Notes under the pieces: generated by a model
Databases searched by the model: none
What the model saw: the letters and a program-made list of their open reading frames with translations, nothing else
Told to the model about the DNA's origin: nothing
Shown here: one piece after another, positions 10,772 to 22,420 of the stretch
How the letters are laid out: each line of letters starts with the position of its first letter
Numbering within the stretch: position 1 is the stretch's first letter
DNA from: Gnetum montanum
Lineage: Eukaryota; Streptophyta; Gnetopsida; Gnetales; Gnetaceae
Length of the DNA: 64,000 bases
Direction: 5' to 3'
NCBI GenBank assembly: GCA_015680685.1
Contig: MNCI01008852.1
Span: 463,114-527,113, forward strand
Translations under genes and position numbers: made by a program

Positions 10772-12129
10772 TGGTCATAATGCCTAAAAAATTCGATGCT
10801 GGAAGGCCAAAAATTTTAGGCTGAAATAGTTTGGCTTTGGATCCATAGGCCTTGAGAAAATCATATGAAGCATCCTTGATGGTCTTATTAATCATCCATA
10901 GACTAATGCAAATAAATAAAATTATAGTTGTAGATCTAAAAGAGAGAAACATAAAATGAATATGTATTGAACAAATGAAACTACAAACTTTTTATTAAAA
11001 TAATGAAATTATTCATAGAAACAAAACTTAGCTATAAATTTTTATGCTTTAAAAGCATAAAGAGCTAAAGGGAGAATGCTTGAAATCTAGTTTAGCTAGC
11101 AAGGTGTGCTCTACAGTTAGCTCTACTCTTTGGTAGTTCCAGATCTTTGTTCCTAAATCTCATCACTGGTTTCTCTATCATTGGGATTTGTGCTATAGAT
11201 GAAAGCATGACTATGGACTCTTGGATGACCTGAACTACTCTGAAAGCCTTGGTGTTTATCTTGACTACAAATTGCCAAAAAGGTGTTTCAAGGTGATCAA
11301 CTTTAGTTTAAATAGGCCATTGAGTGTCTGATTCGTTGCTACAAATTTATGCCATGATTGTTGATAGATTCCTAGAAATTTTTGGTATGTGCAAAGCATA
11401 TCTTGGTAGTGTGTTTATCATATATTGATATTTCCATGCTTTTTATGTTGCCTCCATATGTTTCCTAGTGTAAAAATTCAAGGCCCATCATAAAAACTCA
11501 AAACCTAAATTTTATACACTAGCTTTGCAAGTGTTCTAACATAAGAACTACCATGGCCAATGTATATGCTAAGAAATGCCAAATTTGGTGTCCTACAAAG
11601 TAAAGCATTTTCAACCTTCCCAAGCTTATATATCTAAGAACTATAGCTTTTCCAACTTGGAATATGAGGCATTCATAGCTTATGAAGCATTTTTTTACCT
11701 CCATAAGCTAAAATGTGCAAGATTCACACCATATGAACTACAAATTTCACATTTTACAATAAAAATTTTACCTTAAATTACAATGATAAAGGTTATAATG
11801 ATAGATTTTTGGAAAAATATGTCAATTTTGTCTTCAATTATTTTTCCACTAAATTACAAATAATTTTGGTTATAAGTTTCAGCATGGATTTTCTTTGTGG
11901 TGTTTCATTGGCTCCTCTTTATTGATGTTTTGAGGATTGACCTAAGAGATATTGATAAAGAATGCAAAACATCACCACCAATCCATCACTGACATTTCCT
12001 CTCCATGCTTGATTTTGTAGTTATTGAAAAATAAAAAAGAGTGCTTATGATGCTGAGATAAGGTTATGATGGAATGATATATGTTTGAGATGAGATAAAA
12101 GTCATATTAACTATTAGGAAATGGTTACA
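10772..12129 (-). repeat. Copy 2 3' LTR (LTR A)
   Basis: Matches 44328-45428 closely: CCTAAAAAATT, TTTGGCTTTGGAT, a TTTTTATTAAAATAATGAAAT segment in two parts, and CATGGATTTTCTTTGTGGT. It begins TGGTCATAAT and ends GGTTACA, placed by comparison with LTR B (ending GGTCAACA). Beyond 11905 it extends about 225 bases further than LTR D. Confidence 0.75.
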
Positions 12130-12925
12130 TGGGTTAAAAATGGTTCTAAATGTTGACATCATGGTTATGGTATGGTGGTGACATACTTGCCAATCAATGT
12201 GATCTTCATGCTTTTGTGCTTCAAAGTACTAGTCACTTGGTAATATGTTAGTTGAACTAGCACTCTACTCAAAGGCTTCTTTGGCCATTAGGCTCCTCGA
12301 TTTGATTCTTTGAAGCCATTAATATGAATTTTGGACTTCATTTGCCTTTTGGCTTCTTTGGTAATTTGCTTTCCTTTTTTCAAATTTCTTTCGAGGTGAA
12401 ACCTTCATTGGGTTTCATTACCAAGGCCAAACTTAGTTTGGCTTTCTTGTTGAATAATATGTGTTGCATTTAACAAACTTGAGTATGGATCATGATGAAG
12501 GAGATGTCACATGACCATAATGCATAAATGTCGAGCATAGGTCATCATTGTTGTTTAGGAAAAGGAAGGTTGTAATTTGCTTATGGGATTGTGGCTTGAA
12601 AGGGGAAATGGTAGGGATGTGAGACATGCACCCTTGGCACAATAGGACAAGTTCACCAAATCTCATGCATCAAGGTCATGTGGTAACTTGCTACTATTGC
12701 AATGAATTGCACCTTCATGATGACTTTCAGGCTTCATCCTGCAAGCACAACTCCAAGACAAGAAGAAAATAAGACAAAGAATATATGTTGTTACAACACA
12801 TTACATAAGGCTATATGAGATAACCAACAAACTATAGGGCACCATAGGCTACTATTGGTACAACATTAAGAGATATATGTCTTGCATCACAAATTTTACA
12901 AAGTTTGCAATTCATTTCTCATGCC

Positions 12926-12972
<47 letters not shown>

Positions 12973-13039
12973 TCATGCAAGCTCACTTTTTTTATGTTGT
13001 AAAGGCCATTGATGCCAATTGTTTATCCATACTTGGAAA
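12130..13039 (-). other. Copy 2 3' non-coding region
   Basis: Homologous to copy 1 14797-15650: both contain GTTGACATCATGG, CACCTTCATGATGACT, GGCTTCATCCT and CTACAACAT/GTACAACAT. It lies between the integrase C-terminus and the 3' LTR, so it is the untranslated 3' part of the element. No coding is seen. Confidence 0.65.
12931..12966. repeat. (GA)18 microsatellite
   Basis: An uninterrupted GA repeat in the copy 2 3' non-coding region. The equivalent place in copy 1 (about 15590) has only GATAGAGAGAG, so the repeat expanded after the copies diverged. Confidence 0.95.
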
Positions 13040-13174
13040 CAAAAGGCTATAGAAAAACACATTAAATGTAATAGGATTTAAGATAGAAAAGGTTGAATGG
13101 ATTGGCCAATTCATTCCCATATATATCTATAAATCTAAATGTCCCATTGCCATAGGCTTTGGTAACTAGGAAAG
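13040..13174 (-). pseudogene. Copy 2 integrase C-terminus, second piece
   Basis: On the minus strand the bases just left of LTR B read LVTKAYGNGTFRFIDIYGNE and continue with LANPFN, matching the end of Tat-type integrases (VVTKAY-NG-Y-L-D-DG). The preceding residues NWKGP are at 27814-27840, on the far side of copy 1. This clean continuation shows that copy 1 inserted here. GAAAG (13170-13174) is the left TSD. Confidence 0.85.
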
Positions 13175-14796
13175 TGGAGTTCCTAGAAAATTTGGTTACT
13201 AGAAGAACTAAAAATCATAGGTAGAATAACCTAACCTTGGATTCCAATGGCCTCCAAGAAACAAGATTCAAGGTACTTGGATGATTTGATTGATCACCTA
13301 GGAACTTAAGAAATGTAAATAGGAATGTAAATAGAAATTGGATTACAAATTCAAATGGAAATAAATAAACACAGAATTAAACTTAAAACTAAATCTACAA
13401 GAAAAATGAACTGAAAAATTTATTAAAATAGTAAAAATGTTGAAAGTGTAAAGTTCATATTTACAAATTATGTGCTAAAATGCACAAAAAGTTCACAGGA
13501 ACTGAGCTTGAAGCTTGTTGGAGCTTGCAAGTTGTGTTCTATAGTCAAACTCCACAATCCAGGTTCTTCCCAACAATGATCACTAAGAACTCCTTGCTAG
13601 TTTTAGCTCAAGTTCATAACTTTGGCTATTGGTGATGTAAGTAATGGTGTGAGTTCTTATTCCAATGGTATTATGCTAAGGGTCTCTAGTGCTTAGTATA
13701 GATACCAAATAGAATTCAAGCACTTAGGGTTGCAAAAGGTAATTAACTACAAAATTTTGGAACCAAAAAAATCATTTTTTTGGACCCTAAATAATGTGTT
13801 TAAGTTTGGATTTTATAGGCTTAAAAGTTGTTGATTTCATGCTACAAATTTCTACCATGATTGTTGACATATTGGTGTTTATTTGCAAGCATAACAACTA
13901 TGCTTTTAGCGTAGTTAACAATTTATGACAATTTTGATACACCAAAGCCATCAAAACCAATCTAAATACATAGTAAATGGAGTTTTATTACTACACTGGA
14001 CTTCATCTCAACTATGTTGGCCTTGGAGGACTATGTTGGCATTTGTTGGAACTTGCCAGAAATGTGGTGACTACGTTGGCCATGTGAAGATTGTTGGAAA
14101 TCCATGATGACTACACTAGGCATGCTACCACCATTAGAGACTATTATGACTATGTTGGCCATTGCTAGGAAAATGAAAAATCCAACAACTCCAACACTAA
14201 ATGTGTGTAGCTACGCAAGGTTTTCTAGTGACTATGCTGGGTTTTACTAGAAAAATGAAAATCCAAAACCATCTACGTTGGGGGTAAGTGGTTCCAACGT
14301 ATTTGCAGCTATACCCTCACAAAAACCCATGAAAATGCCAAATTTGGCAGTTCCCAAGGCATTTTTAACCTTTTCAAGCCCAAATATAGACATGACATTA
14401 CTTTTTCCACTTGGAAAGTAAGGCAGTAGCAACTTATGAGGCATTTTTTAGCACCAAAAAGTTAAAGTATGCAATATTATAGCTCATGGATCACAAACTT
14501 TACATTTACAATAAAATCTTACCTTAAGTTGGATGGTGAAGGTTACAAGTTATAACATGTGTTTTATTGGTGTCATTTCATTGGCCCCTCTTTGTTGATG
14601 TTTGGAGGATTGACCTAAGAGACATTGACAAAGAATCCAAAACACCACTACAACTTCATCACCACCGTTTCCTCTCCATCCTTGATCCAATAGTATCGAA
14701 CCATGCTAGAGAGTGCTTTGTGATAATGCGATAATGTTATGATGAGGTGATAAAAATTGTCAGTTACATTTGATCATTAGAAAATGAAGGTCAACA
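13175..14796 (-). repeat. Copy 1 3' LTR (LTR B)
   Basis: A 1622-base LTR starting TGGAGTTCC and ending GGTCAACA. It matches LTR C at 26111-27808, for example CCTAGAAAATTTG, CTAACCTTGGAT, TGTGTTCTA-AGT-AACTCCA, AAACCCATGAA and TGATCCAATAGT. It contains several copies of the ACTATGTTGGCC motif found in the internal palindrome array. Confidence 0.82.
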
Positions 14797-16029
14797 ATGA
14801 GTTCCATAGGTTGACATCATGGCTATGATATGGCATTAACATGTTGAATAATCAATTAAGGCTTTGCACTTTGTGCTTTGAAATGTTGGCCACTCGGTAA
14901 TGTTTTTGAGGAACCAACACCTCATTCCAAGGTTTCTTTGCCTGTTAGACTCCTCCCTTTGCATGTTTGAAGTCATTGATTTGTCTTTTGATTCTCATTG
15001 ACCATTTTACTTCTTGGCAATTAGCTTTCCCATTTTTTGGTGGGAGTGGGGGATAAAGCCCTCATTTGGTTCCATTGCCAAAAATAGGTTTGATTTGGTT
15101 TTCCCATTGAATGAGATGTGTTACATTTAATGGACTTGATGGTAGAGTATGATGAAGGAGATGTCAAATGGCCATAATGCATGAGTGTTAAACATACATT
15201 AGCAACATTGTCATTTAGGGTAAGATAGGTAATAATCAAGTAGTGGGATTGGGTTCTAAGAGAATTAATGGCAAGGATTATGAAACAAGTACTCTTGGTA
15301 CGATAGGATAAACTCACCATATCTTGTGCATCGAGGTCACATGGTGATTTGCTACCGTAATGAGTTGTACCTTCATGATGACTCCAGGCTTCATCCTACA
15401 AGCATAAATCTAAGAGAATAAGAAAACAAGATAAGGAAGACATGTTATTACATGATGATACATAAGGTAAGATAATTAGCAAACTAGGCCACCACAAGTC
15501 ATTATTGCTACAACATAGAGAAAGATCTATGTGAAGTACATTGGATTCACAAAGCTTTGTAGTTAATTCTTCATGTCAAAAAAGAATAGATAGAGAGAGT
15601 GTTTAGGCTTTCTTACTGTAGACCATCAGAGTCATCAATATCTATCATTCCTTCCTACCTATCAACAATAATAAACAACACCACAAGCAAACATGTGAGT
15701 TTTAGCTGTAATTAGGGCTATGTTGTGGCTTTGATGTTGCATTATAAGGGCTTTATGAGGTCATCAGAAAGCTTAAGTTTTGGTGAGGAACTTGGTCCTA
15801 TGAATTTTCTCCTCACCTTTGTGATTTAGATGGGACTAAGGGACCCTTTGCAATGTTTCTGGCTTAAAGGTTAATGATTATTAGGTTACTTCAGGGTGTT
15901 ATGGTTGTATAGTAAAATGCTTTTAGTATTAAGATTTGGGTATGTAAGATTAAATTATTCTAACAACATCATAGGAGGGTTTTATTTAGGTTTTAAGGCT
16001 AGTAAAATTCACTTACTCGTCATTCTAGC
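14797..16029 (-). other. Copy 1 3' non-coding region and deletion scar
   Basis: 14797-15650 matches the copy 2 region 12130-13039. From about 15650 to 16029 I see no match to integrase or RT and no coding. The minus-strand LTLFNNAITQVSLDVLM, which in copy 2 has its counterpart immediately before RT (about 31190-31140), appears at about 16020-16110. The RT to integrase block is therefore missing between these points. Confidence 0.6.
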
Positions 16030-16600
16030 TTAATCTTACATGACAACATAAGAACATCAAGTGACACTTGTGTAATAGCATTATTAAATAATGTCAACAC
16101 AATGCAAAATACTCTCAAAAGTGGATCAAAATAAATAAAATTGATGTCAAAACAAGTCAAAACATGGTCAACATGGATCACTAGGGATAGTATAAGGTCA
16201 AACATGGTCAACTATGGTTGCATGTTGCTATTTTTAGGCCTTAGTAGGCCATATCATGGTCATATGGTGTCAAATGATGGTTAAGGATGGTCAAACCCCA
16301 CCAAATAACACCAATCAAAGGTTAAACAAGATCAATTGAGGTCACAAGAAAGATAATAGTGAAACCAAAGGCATGTAGGTGCCAAATTAGGTCAATTGAT
16401 GATCAAATGGTGATGGAATACCATCAACAAGGTCAAAACAAGTCAAAATACAATGGAATAAGGACAAATCAATCAAGGTGTGAAACATATGGCAAAACAT
16501 GATCAATATTGGTCAAAAAGGATTATATTTTGCTTGTTTTAAGCCTTAACAGGCCATGGTGTAGGCCTACAAGGTTAACAAGTAAGTTTGGGCATTTCTG
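16030..16600 (-). other. Inner edge of the copy 1 extra block, TGGTCAA-rich
   Basis: Degenerate sequence with many TGGTCAA/AGGTCAA words and the motif AGGCCTTAGTAGGCCAT (about 16236), which recurs at the other end of the block (about 21640-21700) and in copy 2. No coding beyond the short LTLFNNAITQ stretch. Confidence 0.45.
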
Positions 16601-19330
16601 GAGGTCATTTAGAGGTTTTTTGAGTCAAAATTGAGATTTTTTGTTATGACTATGCTCGGCTCTCTTGGGGACTATGCTAGCTAGCATAGTCAAAATAGAC
16701 CCTAGTATAGTTAGTGATAGTAGATGGTTTTCTAGGTTTCTTATGACTAGTTTTGGGTTCTTGATTATTTGTAAGACTAGCACGGTGGACTGGGATTGAA
16801 GATTGATGAGTTTTGACATCATTTTGACCCTTGGGAAGCTATAAATGATGTAAATACTAGTGACTACACTAGGACTACACTACCCAGAATAGTCCTAGCA
16901 TAGATTCATGGGAAAATTAAGTTTATGGAATTTCAAAGTTGAAAAGTGTGCTTCACTACCTTCATAGGGTCGCATAGGGTCTTGGAAGAATAGAATTGAA
17001 CATTTGAAAGTTAAAACAAGCTACTGAAAGTGAAGCTTTAGCACCTACACCTCAGGACTATGTTGGATAGCATAGTTGAGGTTTTCTCTAGGATAGATGA
17101 GTCAAAATATACATTTTTCATGGTTGAGCAAGATCAAACTATAGATAGCTTCAGGATTTTAGGGTTCTAAGCTTTTAGAATCAAGTTTTTGATCATTTTG
17201 AGTGTTGTTGTGCTAGTTAAGCCACCTTGGAGCAAGCATTATGCTAGGACTATGTTGGCCAATGTTGTTCTAGGCTTGCCTCAACATAGATGAATAAAAT
17301 CTGGCATTCAAATGGTCAAAACAAGGTGCAATTGTAACTAGGAAATGTCAAGTAATGTTTTAGGTTTCTTAAGTCATTTGGGACTATGTTGGCTAGCATA
17401 GGAAATTGTAACTAGGCCATTCAAGATGACAAGACACTAATTACATCAATTCCCTACCATAACTATGCTGGGACTATGTTGGCTAGCATAGTCATGGCTT
17501 TTTCTAGCATAGTAAGATGTGAATTTTAGCTTTTGGTGGGTTTTTATAGTCAATTGACTAGGTTCTTGGGTTTCCAGGGTTAATGATGTTCCTAGCTAGA
17601 TTTTTGGTTCAAGATGGTTGAATCTAGGGGTTGTTTATGATGATTTCCCATTTCAACTATGTTGGCCAGCATAGTTGAGCCTAGTGTCAATGTAGATGAC
17701 GCAAATCTAACATCTTGAGGATCAAAACAAGCTGAATTAGCAACTAGGTAGGGCCAAATAAGGTTCTAGGTTTCCAAGTCAGGTTTTGGATTATTTGTAG
17801 TGTTAACTCACTAGTCAAATCAACCTAGGACCATGACTACTTTGGCCAATGTAGTCCAAGCCTACTCCAGCATAGTCACAAGATGAAACTTGAATTTTGA
17901 TGAAATTTCATGATTGATCAACTAGATTTTTGAGTATTTGGTTCACTAGTGTTCAAAACTAGGGTTTCAAGCTCAAGATGGTCAGTTTTGATGGCCTTTT
18001 TAGTGTCAAAATGGTCATACACCATTGGACTATGTAGGCCAATGTAGTCCTACTGTAGATGTAGGGTGTATGGTGAGTTTTGGCCATTTTAAGCTTAGGT
18101 TGTAGGGTTTAGTGGCACTTGGAGTCTTTAGAAGGATTTTTGGGTTTACATGATATACTGGGAAGCTAATTTAACATGTCCTTGCCTTATTTTGATATTT
18201 CCATTGGTGGACTATGCTAGGACTATGTTGGCTAGCATAGTCCTAGGCTTCCTTAGCATAGTCACAAGTTTCATCTATGTTTTTGATGAATTTGATCCCA
18301 CTCCTTAGCATCTTAAGAACATTGGAAGTCCCAAAAATATGTGAATGTAAGATATGGTAGTTTTGGGGTTATTATCTAGTTTTAGTGGTTCAATCTCATC
18401 CAACTATGCTAGGACAACACTAGCCAACATAGTCAATATCACTCCTAGTGTAGTATCAAAATGAGAATAGGTTTCATCTAGTTTTTACTTGGTGATTTTC
18501 CATTTCAGGTTTACTAGGAGTTATTAGAAGTTGTGGTATCCAAGGTATGTTACTTTAAATACTAATTTTGGCTTTTGGTATTCATCCCCCATCCATCTAT
18601 AATAGGACTATTCTAGCTAGCATACATGGTCTCATCCCAAGTGTAGTCATAGGTTTGGGATGGAATTCAACTTGTTTTGGATTAGTTATTTGCTATTTTA
18701 ATGTCACTAGAGGTTCTAGAATAATGTTAAGATCAAAATATGTTAGTTTGAAGGTTATATTTGGTTTTTAATTGTTCATCCTCTTCCAACTATTCTAGGA
18801 CTATGTTAACAACATAGTCCTAGTGATCCCCATCATATTCTAAAGGTGCGAGTAGGAAATTTTTTATTTTTTCTTGGTTTTCTTGGATTTCAGGCTTCAC
18901 CAAAGACTTTGGAATTCAAAGTGTGTCATCTTGGAAGCTATTTTTTATCTTTTATCTTTATTCCTTACTCAAATATTTTGGGACTATGTTGGCCAATGTA
19001 GTTGAGGTCTTCCCAAAGTTTAGTCCATGTAAGAAAAATTATTTTTGATGCTTTTTGACTAGTTTTATTGAATTTCGGAGTTATCAAGTGTCATAGTTAG
19101 GTTTTGGTGCATGGTGTGGAAATTCTAGGGTCAATTGGAAGTTTGGTTGATGGTAGGAGACACTATCCCACTTGGGACTATGTTGGCTAGCATGGTCAAG
19201 CTATTAGTCAGTGTAGTTGCCCAAAATAGTAGGTTTTGGTATGAGTTTTGTCCTTCCTTGGTGTTCAGTTTCCATCAATGTCAACACTTGGTTTTGCATT
19301 TTGGGCATAAGGTTTCATAACATGTATGAA
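16600..19330. repeat. Array of spaced palindromes, core ACTATGYTGGCYAGCATAGT
   Basis: At least fourteen copies of a 22-24 base palindrome, spaced irregularly by roughly 100-250 bases, in unrelated-looking AT-rich sequence. At 16670-16691 it is perfect, with 11-base arms GACTATGCTAG. Near-perfect copies are at 17472-17493, 18221-18242 and 19170-19191, with weaker ones near 17060, 17255, 17385, 17655, 17850, 18030, 18400, 18600 and 18990. At 18795-18823 arms of 13 bases flank AAC. Mismatches are mostly C/T or G/A at would-be CpG sites, pointing to an ancestral ACTACGCTGG arm. Function unknown. Confidence 0.75.
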
Positions 19331-19843
19331 TAGTTGTGAGGTGGTTTTTGGCAATATTTGGGATTTGGAATCCAATCTAGGATTTTTGGATGCTTATACC
19401 CCATCATAGTCATCATGGAGAAGCTAGAAACCCAAGTGTTTAGGAGTTCCATTGGCTTGTTACATAGGCACCTAGTGGGGTTCACCTTAAATTTGAGTTT
19501 TTTTCTTTGCATGAATTGACTTTCCACTCACCCAGTGTAGTCCCAACTTCCACTTATGAACATTGGTTTTAGTGGAACTTAGGTGAGTGCTTTAGGAAAC
19601 TAGGGTTTTGGTAGTGGATGCATAAGTTTGAGAGTGTTTTTCTTGTTTCAATTTTCACATTATCATTCTTGACATACCATTCCTATCTTGTAGTTCATAG
19701 CACCAAGCCTCTAATTTTATTCTAGCCTCTATTTCCTTCATACTCAGTGTGGTCTAGTTATTCTACAACAAGGGGCAAGCATAACTACCAAAAGGTCTCT
19801 CAGAAGCTCAAGGATTTCAGTGGTTCCTACCTTATTCATTAGT

Positions 19844-20030
19844 ATGTTGAAGAGGAAGGCTTAAACTAGAAAGAATCCAACCCTAGAGGAGGTGGATGTA
19901 GCTACCAAGGGCATCTCTAACCTCCCATGTCCATTGATTAGTGAAGGATCCATTGCTATGACTTCCAAGTACACAACCCCTAACCATTTCATGCAAAATT
20001 TCATTGGAATCCTAGGCATTTTTGTTTATG
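19844..20030 (+). pseudogene. Antisense gene, first exon (copy 1)
   Basis: Plus-strand reading, opposite to gag-pol: an ATG at 19844 opens MLKRKA, a stop, then TRKNPTLEEVDVATKGISN and LPCPLISEGSIAMTSK. Copy 2 has the counterpart at 33116: MSRKRGSSNKKPTFEDVDET followed by TKVIS. Conservation of K-RK---KKPT-E-VD--TK-IS on this strand between two diverged copies indicates that it was once protein-coding. No protein family recognised. In-frame stops make it dead. Confidence 0.55.
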
Positions 20031-21910
20031 TGGGTTTGTGTGTTGGGTAGATGTGAATTTTTTAAAATTCCTACATTAGTTCTAGGCTATGTTTATGGGT
20101 TTTTGATGTTACTCTAGCTATAGGATTGGTGCATATTGAATTAAAAATTCATTTTAGTCTTTCCTATGTATTTTTTCTATAGTTTTGGGGAAAAAAAGCA
20201 ACACCACTTTTGTATTTTATTTTTTTTTATTATTATTATTTTTGTGTGCTAATGATTAGGATTTTTTTAATTTTTACAACCATGGGGTTGTAGTAATATG
20301 TTTAATGATCAAACTAGTTTTCTAACAACTAAATTCTAACCCACAGTTGATTTTCTATGAAGTTTTCCATAGGCCAGTACATAGTGGGTTTTCACTTTTC
20401 GGTCATTTTTATGTCATTTTGGTATTTTTTTCATGTCAAAATGGCTAAGAATTTTCTGGTTTTTAGGTTTTGGGTTTTTGTTTTTTCATTTAACAATTCT
20501 AACAACTATGGAATCACTAAATTTGGATGTACGGTTAATTTTGGTGAATTTTTTCATAGATTGGTGTCAAGTGAGGTTTTTGGTTTCCATGATTTTACCC
20601 CTATGAAGATGGGGACCGTTGGCACTTTGGAAAAGTTTTCTAGCCAACATCTTAGGTTTCTAGAAATTCTTAGAGGTGTTAGGAAGGGTTTGGAATTAGT
20701 TTTAATCAAATTAAAATTTCTTTTGATATTTTTAATCAATGGATTACCATAGTGATTTCCTTTAGTTTTGTGTTGTTGTGCAATTTTTAGTTGAATCTTG
20801 TTAAGGCTTTGTGTGGTGTTTTAAAATTTTTTCAAAGCTTGAAACTATAGTGTAAATGTTGAATTCTATTTTAGTTTTATGTCCATACAACGATAGACTT
20901 AGAAAAAAAATTTTATTCCTAATCTATCATTTTCACCCTCAATTTTGGTTGTGGAAACTACAAACCCCTCTATTTGTATAGGTAGTGTTGGTATGGATTT
21001 TGTATTTTTATATTTATGTTCCAAGATTCACAAGGTTATTTACATGTTGATTTTTAGTTCTCATTAGTCATTTGAATTTTTAGAAAATTTTAATTGGCTC
21101 TCCTAAAGTTTTTACTATGGCTAATTTCACCATTAACTAGGGTGCATAGTAAAATTTTGCAAAATTCATTTTGGAATGTGTGACTATTGCTAACTATTGA
21201 TTAAAATTTTTTTATTATGGTATGGGTACTAGGTGATACTAACAACCCTAGTGGTAAGGACAAAAGTGCTTCTCAACTCCCTCTAGCAACCCTTGAGTAC
21301 CATTCATTTGGTCATTGCCTTTGGTTATCTTATTTGTAGTTGATGTTCATGTTGTTATGATGTTGTGGCTAGAGTTAGCCATTGATGTTTGAGAGATGGT
21401 TTATTTTTTAAAATTTTCTGGTTACTATGTTACAGATTTGGACTATTATTATTTTTAAATTTTAATTTGGTTTATATGTTTTAATGTTTAATGTTTATTA
21501 TATGTTTAAGGTGTTACGTTTTTGTTCATGTTATCGGCTATTTTGGTTAACTTATGTGATTGTGATTGGTTATGAAATGGTAAAATCAACTACTAGGGTG
21601 TGAACTAGGTTGTAAATGATGATAAAGTATCTACCAATTTTAGGCCATGGTAGGCCATGACATTACTAGTTTTAGGCCTTAGCAAGATGTATTTCATATT
21701 TGCCTAGCAAGTATGGGATGCTCTTGAAAGAGCATACAAGGATAGAATTAACAATGAAATATGATATAATGTTGTAAAGGTGAAGAATCGATTGACAATA
21801 GAATGGACAAAATTTTTACCATGAAGTTCTTATTTGATCTTCGAAAGATCAAGGAATTTTTTTTAACATAATCTTATCATCATCATCTCTCTTGTTTAGC
21901 ATGGCAAGTT
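20031..21910. other. Intron-like, T-rich remainder of the copy 1 extra block
   Basis: T-rich sequence with patchy similarity to copy 2 33590-34000 (CCATAG-C-AGT-CATAG, CCATGATTTT, CCAACATCTT, TTTTTACTATGGCT), behaving like a conserved intron of the antisense gene. A 131-codon open frame at 20357-20752 falls in this intron-like part and looks incidental. A possible short exon follows an acceptor-like TACTAG at 21240. The AGGCCATGGTAGGCCAT motif is near 21643. Confidence 0.4.
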
Positions 21911-22420
21911 TCATGTATTTTGTTGGTAATTCAACACTACAAAGTTGCTATTATTAGCATCATTAGTATCCTTATCATTTTTGGCTACAGTATGAGTGTT
22001 AGGAGTTTCCTCTAGAAACTCCACCTTTGAACCTCCATCAATGGTTACATAGTTAACTAATGGTACTAAGATAGTATCTTCACATATCACAATTTTCCCA
22101 CCCTCATATGGTAAGTGAATCTCTTCATGTATAGGAGATGAGACTGTGTGAAGTTTAGCTAACGATGACCTTCCCATGATCAAGTTCAAGCTAGGTGCCT
22201 CCTCAATTACTAGGAAGTTGGTGGATGTAGGAAATTAGTCATTGGCCATGAAATCCAAGAAGATGTAACCTTGAACTACTACTTATGAGCCATTAAATAA
22301 CTTGAGTATTGAGTAGTGATTTATTGGATATTCTTTATTAAGCCTAGCTTGTCAACAATGGAAAATGGTATCACATTAATTACAACCCCATCATCCACAT
22401 GAACATGATGGACCTTGTAT
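21911..22420 (-). pseudogene. Copy 1 retropepsin-like protease
   Basis: Aspartic protease that would cut the Gag-Pol polyprotein. On the minus strand VHHVHVDDGVVINVIPFS (about 22400-22345) carries the D-D/S-G active-site motif. About 50 codons later comes LNLIMGRSSLAKLHTVSSPI, the family's LLGRPWIH flap/C-terminal block, then HLPYEGGKIVICED. The C-terminal part is open from 22189 to 21911. Copy 2 has the same protein at 40640-39290, split by a solo LTR. Short frame breaks near 22230-22310. Confidence 0.75.

Noticed and set aside
10772-14796. Tandem LTR-LTR array (two LTRs side by side)
   Set aside because: Between LTR A and LTR B lie a 3' non-coding region and the integrase C-terminus of copy 2. 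Nesting explains the order better than tandem LTRs.
16600-19330. CRISPR-like spaced repeats
   Set aside because: The repeat is an imperfect palindrome with irregular spacing of 100-250 bases, there are no cas genes, and the setting is a plant retrotransposon.
20357-20752. 131-codon open frame as a real gene
   Set aside because: It falls in the T-rich, intron-like part of the antisense block, and the copy 2 counterpart is not open.
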